A DNA stretch of 64,000 nucleotides from Dethiobacter alkaliphilus (GTDB lineage Bacteria; Bacillota; Dethiobacteria; DTU022; UBA8154), in the NCBI GenBank assembly GCA_016841605.1, contig JAENYV010000010.1:1-64000 (forward strand). Direction: 5' to 3'. Of the stretch, positions 44,823 to 52,351 are shown piece after piece. The first letter of the stretch is position 1. Each line of letters begins with the position of its first letter. Both the position numbers and the translations under genes were made by a program. The notes below the pieces were generated by a model that had not been told where the DNA came from, did not search any database, and worked only from the letters and a program-made list of their open reading frames with translations.

Positions 44823-46508
44823 TTATCTGCGATTCAAAACAGCATACTTACTGAACTTTTCAAGCCGGGTTTGCAGATCATCGCCGTCGGCATAAAGATC
44901 AGGCGTGCCGTCCAGCCACGAGTACCGTTCCTGAAAATCGGATGCGGACGAGGGACCGAGGGCATAAGCACCGCCTTCAGTGCTTAAAAGCAAGGTGCTT
45001 TTTTGGAGCAGTGCGTTTACATCGTCCGCAAAGGCGACCATTTCAGGTGCGTCCAGCGCTTTTGTTCCGTTGATGTCAAACCTCAACGTTTTTGTTTGGT
45101 ACACCTTCTCTGCTCCGCCTTCTAATGTAAAAAGCGTATAAGTATAGGCGCAACTGCCCTGCCCCATATAGGGATTATATCGCAGGAGATAATATTTTCC
45201 ATCCAGCATGCACAGAAACAGCGAGTTCCAGCCCGCGTGCGCTGTTCCGGCCTCCTCGCTCCATATTTCATTGCCGTCGCCGTTATAGACACGAAGGGTG
45301 ATGTAGAGGCCTCCGCTGTTTATTTGAGTCTTGTCAAGATAAAAAGTTTCTTCCTCGCCGTTCCGGCTGATATCCGCAAAGGCGGCGACGGTTCCGGTGC
45401 CGGAAGCTTCGTATTCCAATCTCAAGAGTCTATGGTTCAGATCGGCAGTGAAAGTCTCATCGCCAGGATTGCAGTCGTTTTCCATCATGACAAAAAGAAA
45501 TTCGTCTGCATCAGCGTTGAACACAAGATAAGTGCAGTTCGGGTACGTGGGGCACACCCAATTGTCCTCCGTGATGTACATTCCTCCGGCCAAAATCACC
45601 TTCTCCGGCGCGTCGGACAGAAATTCGTAATTCATGCGGTAAATGTCAAGTGCCACGCCGTCCGGATCATCATAGGAATATACCCACTGCAAAGATTCAA
45701 TACGCCAGTTGGTGTACTCATATTGTGGGAAGTCCTCGTGGTCCATCTTAAAGCGTCTTGCCACCTGCACTTCTGTCTCGTCTAAAACCGCGTCGGGGAC
45801 GTCGATGCCGTCCATGACGATGCCGAGCCCTATTACTTTCGGTTTCGTCAGGCAGTCCGGCCATTCGTTGCTCCCATTTGAAAACGCTCTCAGTTCAGTT
45901 CCGCCGTCGTTGTCCCAAATGCTCCAGAGACCAGTTTCGTCGTCATATTTCAGATAGAACCTGCGTACAATTTCGCCGTCGTCATAAAAGATTTTGTCGT
46001 GGTCATACCGCACGGAGTAAAATGCGGCAACAGCCGCGATATTGTTTTCGACGTATTCGTCCGTCCAGTTCTTGGACTTGGCATAGTCGCTTCCTTTGAA
46101 GCGCTCTATAATCCTTGCCGTATCACTATCCGAAACAGCAACCTGATAGATATCAAGACTGATCGTGTAGTCCTGATTCTTCTGTGCTTCAAGGAAATCC
46201 CGTACAGTTTCTGCAGGGTCCGCGGCGGATACGTTGAAGTACGGGTCGTCGGCAGACGCCGCATCATTTGTGCCGGTCGCGCCGTCATTTAATTTTGCCC
46301 TCGTAAAGGTACAGCCTACAGCGACAGTCGCAATCAGAAGCACCGCGATCAGCGTCGGTACGAGCATTCTCGGCTTTTTTGCAATAAGCACGATGCGTTC
46401 CCGGATGCCCTTTTTGCCGTCGGTCATGGTGGTGGCGCAGCACAAAAAGTGCCGCAGCGTGATCGCAATGAGTATGAGAACGGACGAGGTGATGATTAGT
46501 TCCGTCAT
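44823..46508 (-). CDS. BlaR1-like (M56 family) protein with the peptidase domain deleted
   Basis: A 561-residue protein. It begins with the usual start of M56-family sensors (MTELIITSSVLILIAITLRHF) and then jumps directly to the part that normally follows the peptidase domain (MTDGKKGIRERIVLIAKKPR), one membrane segment (MLVPTLIAVLLIATVAVGC) and a large extracellular region of about 490 residues. The intervening membrane helices and the HExxH zinc-protease motif, normally about 250-300 residues, are missing. The reading frame is kept. It cannot act as a protease and may be a decoy or simply a decaying gene. No BlaI/MecI repressor gene adjoins it. AGGAGGG precedes the ATG. Confidence 0.75.
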   Translation of the reverse strand: MTELIITSSVLILIAITLRHFLCCATTMTDGKKGIRERIVLIAKKPRMLVPTLIAVLLIATVAVGCTFTRAKLNDGATGTNDAASADDPYFNVSAADPAETVRDFLEAQKNQDYTISLDIYQVAVSDSDTARIIERFKGSDYAKSKNWTDEYVENNIAAVAAFYSVRYDHDKIFYDDGEIVRRFYLKYDDETGLWSIWDNDGGTELRAFSNGSNEWPDCLTKPKVIGLGIVMDGIDVPDAVLDETEVQVARRFKMDHEDFPQYEYTNWRIESLQWVYSYDDPDGVALDIYRMNYEFLSDAPEKVILAGGMYITEDNWVCPTYPNCTYLVFNADADEFLFVMMENDCNPGDETFTADLNHRLLRLEYEASGTGTVAAFADISRNGEEETFYLDKTQINSGGLYITLRVYNGDGNEIWSEEAGTAHAGWNSLFLCMLDGKYYLLRYNPYMGQGSCAYTYTLFTLEGGAEKVYQTKTLRFDINGTKALDAPEMVAFADDVNALLQKSTLLLSTEGGAYALGPSSASDFQERYSWLDGTPDLYADGDDLQTRLEKFSKYAVLNRR

Positions 46509-46520
46509 TTCTTTCCCTCC

Positions 46521-46592
46521 TCAGCTTCCCGAGGGAAGCCCTATCAGTATTGTAAGCAATACTAGCATAACAAGACTTTTCTGAATTTTCAT
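46521..46592 (-). CDS. Candidate small membrane peptide upstream of the BlaR1-like gene
   Basis: A 23-residue frame (MKIQKSLVMLVLLTILIGLP, then SGS) with GGAGGA about four to six bases before its ATG. It ends 12 bases before the BlaR1-like start. It has one hydrophobic segment after a basic start. The good ribosome binding site supports translation, but it could equally be the trimmed end of a lost repressor gene. Confidence 0.4.
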   Translation of the reverse strand: MKIQKSLVMLVLLTILIGLPSGS

Positions 46593-47004
46593 GATTCCTC
46601 CATGAACTTGCTGCGATATATTTAATACTTTGACGTATAAGTCTGCAAATATGTTTCATATTTAGCTCCGAAATTAGAATTTAAGCGTCTTCTCATATTA
46701 TGAATTCCTTCCGTATAGGACATAGTATCCACTGCTCACAACTATCTCGTTGTCAGGCTAAACCTTTCAGGGGAACGTGTACTATATTGAGGAGTCGTAT
46801 ATCGGAGTATATCGAAGCAACAGGAACGCAAGCGTTGCAATATATAAAGTCTATAACTTCGACGCACGGAGCGCTTATGCTTTGGAAACGGCTTACGCCT
46901 TTATCCGAATATACGCATGCGATATTTCGGATTTCGTTAGAAAGGGAACCCGGGAGATTACAGCACAGTAAGAGAAGGTGGCGATAAAAACAGTCTGTAC
47001 CAGA
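46593..47004. other. Intergenic region with an unidentified short frame
   Basis: A plus-strand frame at 46777-46971 encodes 64 residues (VYYIEESYIGVYRSNRNASV at the start) and ends near the toxin gene. The codons look protein-like, but I recognise no family and see no ribosome binding site. The rest holds nothing that I can name. Confidence 0.3.
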
Positions 47005-47307
47005 CTATCTTTTGAGATGTTGCATATAGCGTTTTAGTTCAACATAGAAGTTTTCGCGGGTACCGGCGAGTATAATAACAACAGTCTCGCCATTTTCATC
47101 AATAATGGTGTAGGCAAGCTCGTAGTTATTCTTATTGTAAAAAATATCGCAGCAATATATGTCGGTAAGATCGCCGGTTTTTTGTTCGCCAAAATAAGGA
47201 TTTACTAGAATCTGATCAATAGCTGCTTGGAATTTAGCTTTCAATTGTTTCTCTTTAAGCTTTTTAAGATATCGAGCGGCGGGAGGTAAAATAATGAGCT
47301 TGGTCAT
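47005..47307 (-). CDS. RelE/ParE-type toxin
   Basis: A 100-residue toxin of the RelE/ParE superfamily (mRNA-interferase or gyrase-poison fold). The N-terminus reads ILPPAARYLKKLKEKQLKAK, typical of the helix hairpin of these toxins. The strands ELAYTIIDENGETVVIILAG and a C-terminal EFYVELKRY-like end (ENFYVELKRYMQHL) complete the fold. ATG at 47307 has GGAG eight bases upstream; the earlier GTG at 47316 overlaps the antitoxin stop. It follows the antitoxin gene within five bases. Confidence 0.8.
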   Translation of the reverse strand: MTKLIILPPAARYLKKLKEKQLKAKFQAAIDQILVNPYFGEQKTGDLTDIYCCDIFYNKNNYELAYTIIDENGETVVIILAGTRENFYVELKRYMQHLKR

Positions 47308-47312
47308 TAGTC

Positions 47313-47648
47313 TCACTCCGGGCCAAAAACATCTTCATAGGTATTGCTGGATGCTTTCCCTTTAGTGGCAAGACGTGCTTCATCAAGTAAGCGTTCCACG
47401 GCAGGCCTGATTTGCTGACGAATTTCCTTAAATTTATCAAGAAGTTCTTGACCTGTAAATCCCTGAGAAATTAAATCAGCAAGGATTTGTTCATCAAATT
47501 CTCCACTGTTTTCCCGTACCGGACGAATTACGATGGCATTGTTTTGGACGAAGCACTCTACTTCTTTTTCGATGCCCACGCTGTTATAAAATTCAATTGG
47601 AATGGTTATCTGGCGTTTTTTAGATACGGAGATACGTTTTTTATGCAT
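47313..47648 (-). CDS. AbrB/MazE-type antitoxin
   Basis: A 111-residue protein with an N-terminal swapped-hairpin DNA-binding domain (ISVSKKRQITIPIEFYNSVG, the SpoVT/AbrB/MazE signature) and a helical tail (about 55-105) that would wrap around the toxin. As antitoxin it would repress its own operon and neutralise the RelE/ParE toxin encoded just downstream. Pairing an AbrB-type antitoxin with a RelE-type toxin is a known mixed arrangement in Clostridia. Confidence 0.8.
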   Translation of the reverse strand: MHKKRISVSKKRQITIPIEFYNSVGIEKEVECFVQNNAIVIRPVRENSGEFDEQILADLISQGFTGQELLDKFKEIRQQIRPAVERLLDEARLATKGKASSNTYEDVFGPE

Positions 47649-47796
47649 AGGACTTTCTCCTTCTTTTACGTACCTGCGGCTTTAGTATCCTTCTTTGGTA
47701 TTATATGTTAAGTAACAGCAGTATGCAAAGAATATTTACTCTAATAATATCAAAGAAACAAAGAATGCGCAATTGTATTTTTCTGATTTAGTCTTG

Positions 47797-47834
47797 AAAA
47801 AAGCAGCGAGCTGAAATTAACTCGCTGCTTTTTT
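47797..47834. terminator. 14-bp perfect terminator between methyltransferase B and the antitoxin gene
   Basis: AAAAAAGCAGCGAG (47797-47810) pairs with CTCGCTGCTTTTTT (47821-47834). Runs of A and T on both sides allow termination in either direction; it directly follows methyltransferase B. Confidence 0.85.
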
Positions 47835-47861
47835 CAATCTACTAACTAACCCAAAGGCTTC

Positions 47862-48575
47862 CTATTTTCTCCTTGCTATTATGGAGATAAAATTCATATA
47901 TTTACCTGCTCCTGCTTCCATTGCAGCACGGTCATTTACTGCATATTCATTTTCGCATAAAAGCCAATCACTCCAAGATTCCTCGAAGCCTTGCATTTCC
48001 TGAACAGAATTAATTTCAATTTCTTGCGATTTCTCCAGAAGCTCTCTCCACCATTGACATGAATGAAAAGTATCAATATCCTCGGCAGACCAAGAGAGCG
48101 CCATTTCTTCGGGAATTGAATCATGAATCTCTTCTTTTAGTCCGGGAAATGCCAAAGCGATTATTCCACCTTTTTTGAGAAGGGGCGCTAACTTGGTATC
48201 CATATACCGAACATCTCTGCCGAAGTAATGATAAGAATCAATACTTATGACTGCATCAAAGAATCCGTCGGCAAACGGCATTTTCAATGCATCTGCATGG
48301 ACTGGTATAATCTGATTGTTCAGGTTTACCGATTGAAACCTGTCAAAGTTTTCTGTTGCAGTAATCCATAAATCAGTTGCAAATACCTGTACGCCGAACT
48401 CTTTTGCTAAAAAGATCGAGGTTAAGCCTTTTCCGCAGCCTAAATCCAAAACCCGCATACTTTTTTCCAACTTTATTGTATTGATTAATTCCTCAAGCAG
48501 TTTTAAACAATTGGGTCCCATCATATTTTCCATTAAAAATTTTTTATCATATTGTTCACTTTTTACAAATTTCAT
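47862..48575 (-). CDS. Class I SAM-dependent methyltransferase, paralogue B
   Basis: A 237-residue methyltransferase, clearly homologous to the one at 13311-14027. Motif I is RVLDLGCGKG, followed by FATDLWITATENF, HADALKMPF and FDAVISIDSYHYFGRD. The C-terminal block ENEYAVNDRAAMEAGAGKY is shared. The substrate is unknown; small-molecule or rRNA targets are possible. Transcription from upstream passes a hairpin with T6 at 48642-48666, so the gene may be attenuated. The next genes downstream, across a strong terminator, are the toxin-antitoxin pair. Confidence 0.85.
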   Translation of the reverse strand: MKFVKSEQYDKKFLMENMMGPNCLKLLEELINTIKLEKSMRVLDLGCGKGLTSIFLAKEFGVQVFATDLWITATENFDRFQSVNLNNQIIPVHADALKMPFADGFFDAVISIDSYHYFGRDVRYMDTKLAPLLKKGGIIALAFPGLKEEIHDSIPEEMALSWSAEDIDTFHSCQWWRELLEKSQEIEINSVQEMQGFEESWSDWLLCENEYAVNDRAAMEAGAGKYMNFISIIARRK

Positions 48576-48641
48576 TATCGTTCTCCTTCTTTAGTTTAAT
48601 GTTTTCTGCCTATACAGAAAACGACAAACAAAAATGGTAAG

Positions 48642-48666
48642 AAAAAAGTGCAGTAAACACTGCACT
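48642..48666 (-). terminator. Attenuator-like hairpin before methyltransferase B
   Basis: AGTGCAGT (48647-48654) pairs with ACTGCACT (48659-48666); the minus-strand RNA then runs into six U. It lies 67-91 bases upstream of the methyltransferase start, with no gene between. It has the same design as 14641-14666. Confidence 0.7.
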
Positions 48667-48959
48667 CACAAATTTATAAACATATAAGCAAAAGCAAAAT
48701 CATTGCTTTAAATTGCTTTAAGTTATAAAAATCTGTTCGAGGAAATCTGTAAGGCAGTCGGCAACACAAAGTAACAGATAAGAAACCTTATCCGTTTGAC
48801 GCTTCTCAATATAATTACGCTACCTTTACAGAACAGCCTGCAAACAGACACCACCTTTCATATTTTCAATATAAACAGTACAGCACGATATGTCAAGCAA
48901 AGCTTTTCTCGAATTGTACGAAAGGCAGATGAAAAATTTGGTATGATTAAGAAAATAAT

Positions 48960-49320
48960 AATATTCTACTCCACAGAAACATTTTTTATTGCGGCCTTGA
49001 CCATAAAAGAGTTTTCGGAGGTGATTACATCAAAAGTACCGACAGTGAGGGGCAGATACAATGCAGCAACCGGTACGGTTGCATATACAGGGCAATGACC
49101 TGTGCAACTGCAGGCAATTGGTGAACTGCCTGAAGGCACAGCCGGAAAATCCCTAACAGACTTTAAGGATGCCGGCCGGATAGCCCCCTGGGCAAAGGAA
49201 GCTGTGGAACTGTTTGTCATAACCGGGGTAATAAGCGGCAGCCGCGGCATGCTTTTCCCGGAGGCTACATCAAGCAGGGCTCAGATGACGCAGCTTCTTT
49301 ATAATATATTAGCAAAATAG
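48960..49320 (+). pseudogene. SLH/S-layer protein 3'-end remnant
   Basis: A frame from 49102 reads FKDAGRIAPWAKEAVELFVI, then TGVISGSRGMLFPEATSSRA and QMTQLLYNIL, a complete final SLH domain with the usual ending. Upstream, another frame (about 48960-49098) gives KVPTVRGRYNAATGTVAYTG, beta-rich as in S-layer proteins, and ends in TGA. The rest of the gene, including signal peptide and earlier SLH units, is missing. A terminator closely resembling that of the intact SLH gene follows at 49479-49510. Confidence 0.7.
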
Positions 49321-49835
49321 AGAAGGCCTGGGCCAGGTGGAAAGGTTGAAATTGAAACCGTGATGCGGATAGAACCGGCTAAGCCCGAAAACCCCTCCCG
49401 TCCCGGCTTCCCTTACAGATACTGCGGAGAAAGGGTAATAAAGAGTATAAATTCCGACTAAAAAATAGAGGCGTGAAAAAAGCCCGGTCCTAAAAAATGG
49501 TCCGGGCTTTCGTTTCTACGCGTACTATAGATAGATAAACCGGGAATTGGTTCAGAATGCTGTAAAAGCTTTCTGCAACTGGATTAAATTCTATGAACAT
49601 TTATCTGTGTTTTTTAATATATTATTTTTAGGGGCTTATTTTGAAAATAGAATAATTGGAAAAATGATAAAAAGAGGTGAAGCTAAAGTTTGAGATATAT
49701 TTTTCCCGGGCCTTTCATTAACGGAATTCCACGAAAAATGTGTATAACTCTCAGTACTGTATTTTGGAAGAGTTTGTATCTTACATATGATGCAGGAATA
49801 GGAAAAAGACAAAGCTTATGTGGAGGTAGATAATA
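49321..49835. other. Intergenic region before the gas-vesicle-like operon
   Basis: It holds one terminator (49479-49510). The stretch 49511-49835 leads to the GvpF/L gene and is AT-rich, with no promoter that I can assign with confidence. GGAGGT stands 10 bases before the gene. Confidence 0.45.
49479..49510 (+). terminator. Terminator after the SLH remnant
   Basis: AAAGCCCGG (49479-49487) pairs with CCGGGCTTT (49502-49510). Stem and loop nearly match the terminator at 41218-41254, supporting a duplicated origin. Confidence 0.8.
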
Positions 49836-50729
49836 ATGGCATCCCTGAAGGAAAGTAAAAACCCGGATGAGCCTGTTGCAGATAAGAAAGGACTATATCT
49901 GTACTGTCTTATGCAAGGGGGTGCAGTAATTAACATAAATCAAAAGGGGATTGACAGTCTGAGCCCCCTTTTGGGCATACAATACCGCGATCTTGTTGCT
50001 GTTGTCAGTGAGATAGAACTTGATAACTTTAAATCACATACTACAACTGAAGGCAAAGAAATTGATATGGATTGGCTGGAAGAAAAGGCGAGAGCCCATG
50101 AAAGAATTGTCGAAGAATTAATGATGGAGAATGATATCCTCCCGGCCAAATTTTGTACTATTGTGAACGGCGACGAAGGATTAAAAGCTTTTCTGACAGA
50201 GAACTACAATGAGTATGTGCAAGCATTGCAAAGATTGAAAGGACGTCAGGAATGGGATGTTAAAGCATATATAAGTTTGGAAAAGCTTAAACAGTTTATT
50301 ATGGATAATACTCCGGAAATACGGGAGAGGGTAGAAATGCTTCCCTTCATGTCAACTTCGGGTACTTATCTAATTATGCGCAAAATTGAAAGAATGACTG
50401 ATGAACGAGCCGCGAAACGCTTTAAGGATATTGTTCTATATATTGGAAAGGCACTCAGGGCTGTCTGTGATGATGAATCATTCGCTAATCCGGAATCTCC
50501 GAAAGATCAGCAGACCGAAACGCCGATTGTTTTTAAAGCTTTTTATCTGGTTGAAAAAGGTCTGCTGCAAAATTTCGATGATCGGCTGAATGAGTTGTCG
50601 GATGAACTGGAACCGGAAGGTGTTACTTTTAAAATAACCGGACCCTGGCCTCCATACACGTTTGTAAAAGATGAGAAAAAAGAGTACGTGGAGCAGTCTT
50701 TAGCCGGGCTGTTCATGCCATGGAAATAA
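49836..50729 (+). CDS. gvpL: GvpF/GvpL-type gas vesicle protein (first copy)
   Basis: A 297-residue GvpF/L family protein. The N-terminal segment KKGLYLYCLM starts the first alpha/beta domain; VAVVSEIELDNF and AHERIVEELMMENDILPAKF carry the family's EKARAHE and PxKFCT hallmark. The C-terminal end ITGPWPPYTFV is the classical GvpF/L finish. In known systems GvpF/L contact GvpA and prevent premature aggregation or seed assembly. It is the first gene of a rightward cluster that runs to 57082. Unlike usual gvp loci, no plain short GvpA precedes it. Confidence 0.92.
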   Translation: MASLKESKNPDEPVADKKGLYLYCLMQGGAVININQKGIDSLSPLLGIQYRDLVAVVSEIELDNFKSHTTTEGKEIDMDWLEEKARAHERIVEELMMENDILPAKFCTIVNGDEGLKAFLTENYNEYVQALQRLKGRQEWDVKAYISLEKLKQFIMDNTPEIRERVEMLPFMSTSGTYLIMRKIERMTDERAAKRFKDIVLYIGKALRAVCDDESFANPESPKDQQTETPIVFKAFYLVEKGLLQNFDDRLNELSDELEPEGVTFKITGPWPPYTFVKDEKKEYVEQSLAGLFMPWK

Positions 50730-50786
50730 TTTGAAACGGTGCATTTTGCTCTGTTTTGAGTCGGTAAAGAAGGGATGATTTGAGAG

Positions 50787-51188
50787 ATGATTGAGGCAGT
50801 TCGGGACAAAAATGATAAATCATCACTGGTGGATGTTATAGACAGGCTTCTGGATAAGGGCCTGGTTATTAATGCAGATATAACGGTATCCGTAGCCGGC
50901 GTTGAGTTGTTGGGTATAAAGGTAAGAGCCGCCCTGGCCTCTTTTGCCACTGCAGCAAAGTATGGTCTTGAATTTCCCTCCGGCACTAATTATCAAACCG
51001 CTGCCTGGCAGGAAGCACAAGCAGGCGTAGAATTATGTCCCCAGTGCGGTAAAGAAGTAAGTAAAGAAGAATTGTTGAATGAGTGCTGCCCCTGGTGTGG
51101 CTGGATCAGCGCAAAAGCTGAAATGAAGCTGAAAGAGAACGAAATGCAGGCAGCACAAAAAATAGCGGCTCCTATTCCACAAAAATGA
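50787..51188 (+). CDS. GvpA/J-like protein with C-terminal zinc ribbon
   Basis: A 133-residue protein. Residues 12-60 (SSLVDVIDRLLDKGLVINAD, then ITVSVAGVELLGIKVRAALA) match the amphipathic core of GvpA/J/M, the gas vesicle shell family. Residues 84-104 then form a zinc ribbon with CPQC and CPWC pairs (C84, C87, C101, C104). I know of no such fusion as a usual gas vesicle part. The core has the helix-strand-strand-helix order expected for self-assembly. The tail (105-133) is charged. GGGATG-type spacing upstream is acceptable. The same ribbon type recurs in the protein at 53839. Confidence 0.85.
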   Translation: MIEAVRDKNDKSSLVDVIDRLLDKGLVINADITVSVAGVELLGIKVRAALASFATAAKYGLEFPSGTNYQTAAWQEAQAGVELCPQCGKEVSKEELLNECCPWCGWISAKAEMKLKENEMQAAQKIAAPIPQK

Positions 51189-51257
51189 TAAAGACCTGCC
51201 TTACCGGATGTTTCTATAGAGTATTGTTATGAGAAAAATGAGCAGAGGATGAACAGC

Positions 51258-51719
51258 ATGGAGAAGTTTCCAGCAAGCGATTTGCGTCTATTCATGAATG
51301 CCCTGGACAAAAAGAGCAGAAAAATTATCTGGTACTTCCGTTATCATAAGCACGCCAGGCTTGACGAACTGACGGAGCTTATTGGTGCTTCTGCCCATAT
51401 GGAGACCTTATACAGGCTGAAAAAAGTAATTAATCCTGCCGCAGCAAGAATCCTGGGAAGACCTTTATTAGAATTCTGTGAGTCCCGGATTGACCGGAAA
51501 ACCGGAAAGAGGGTCCTTTTTAGTTGGTGGCTCTCCGACTTTCTAGTGGAAGGCCGGCTGATGTCGGATGAAAGAGAGAAGCCTTTAATTGACGTTTTTG
51601 ATGAAATAGACCGGATTATCATTCTTTATGAGGTATCTCCCGTGCTTAGGTTGAGTGATAAGGTAAAAGTAGAGCAGCGGCAAGGTATTTTGAGTATCAC
51701 ACTCGAGAAAATACAATAA
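51258..51719 (+). CDS. Winged-helix/Hsp20-like protein of the Gvp cluster
   Basis: A 153-residue protein. The N-terminal part (about 10-65) looks like a winged helix (ARLDELTELIGASAHMETLY), then RVLFSWWLSDFLVEGR. The C-terminal 45 residues (PLIDVFDEIDRIIILYEVSP, then VKVEQRQGILSITLEK) resemble the Hsp20/GvpH beta-sandwich. In gas vesicle loci GvpH is a small-heat-shock-like protein. The exact family is uncertain. ATG at 51258 follows GAGG; an ATG at 51249 is less well placed. It stands between the GvpA/J-like protein and GvpK. Confidence 0.55.
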   Translation: MEKFPASDLRLFMNALDKKSRKIIWYFRYHKHARLDELTELIGASAHMETLYRLKKVINPAAARILGRPLLEFCESRIDRKTGKRVLFSWWLSDFLVEGRLMSDEREKPLIDVFDEIDRIIILYEVSPVLRLSDKVKVEQRQGILSITLEKIQ

Positions 51720-51852
51720 ATTTTCAATTATATTTATTGATACATATATGCTCCGGATAAGGGAATCCACCGGGAAATACCTGCCGTTTAAACGGCTTAA
51801 AGTCTCTGGAAGAAGTTTCGGGAAGAGGGATCAATAAGGGGATTAATCGCGT

Positions 51853-52164
51853 ATGGCACTTGATATTAATGAGGATAATTTGAAACACGGCTTGCTGGGG
51901 TTGGTTATGGCTTTGGTGGAAATAATCAGAGACTCCCTGAAACATCAGGCCCGGGAAAGAATTAAAAGCAAGATTTTGTCGGAAGCAGAGATAGAAAGGT
52001 TAGGACGCGCCTTGATGGAGCTTGATAAGGCCATTGAGAACATCAAGGAAGAGCAGGGAATTACCGAATCCGTAAAAGGAGTAAGAGACGGATTGGATGA
52101 AATTGTCGACAGTGTTATCGATAGAATTATTAACCCTGAGAGATGGGAAGAAGAAGCTGAGTAA
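51853..52164 (+). CDS. gvpK: Gas vesicle protein GvpK
   Basis: A 103-residue GvpK. The N-terminal helix INEDNLKHGLLGLVMALVEI, then IRDSLKHQARERI, and the acidic helix LSEAEIERLGRALMELDKAI match the family throughout. It is normal in length. GvpK is required for gas vesicle formation in known systems but its precise role is unclear. Its presence confirms that the cluster derives from a gas vesicle locus. It is 188 bases before the next assigned start; a small hairpin (GAAAATAC/GTATTTTC near 52203-52225) lies in that gap. Confidence 0.95.
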   Translation: MALDINEDNLKHGLLGLVMALVEIIRDSLKHQARERIKSKILSEAEIERLGRALMELDKAIENIKEEQGITESVKGVRDGLDEIVDSVIDRIINPERWEEEAE

Positions 52165-52351
52165 CAGGCTTCAGGAAAGCCGGCGGGCCGGAAAACTACC
52201 CTGAAAATACCATTCTTGTATTTTCCTCCATCTGATGTGCCCCGTTTTGTGGGGGCATGAGGTTAAACTGTGGTTTATATATATTCACCCGGCGCAGCAG
52301 CAGGCTCAGTTGGCCCATGGGTTAAAATGCTTTGTAAAGGCAGGGATGTTG

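Noticed and set aside
45237-46292. Several plus-strand frames opposite the BlaR1-like gene
   Set aside because: All are antisense to a coherent protein with signal and domain features; none has its own start signal.
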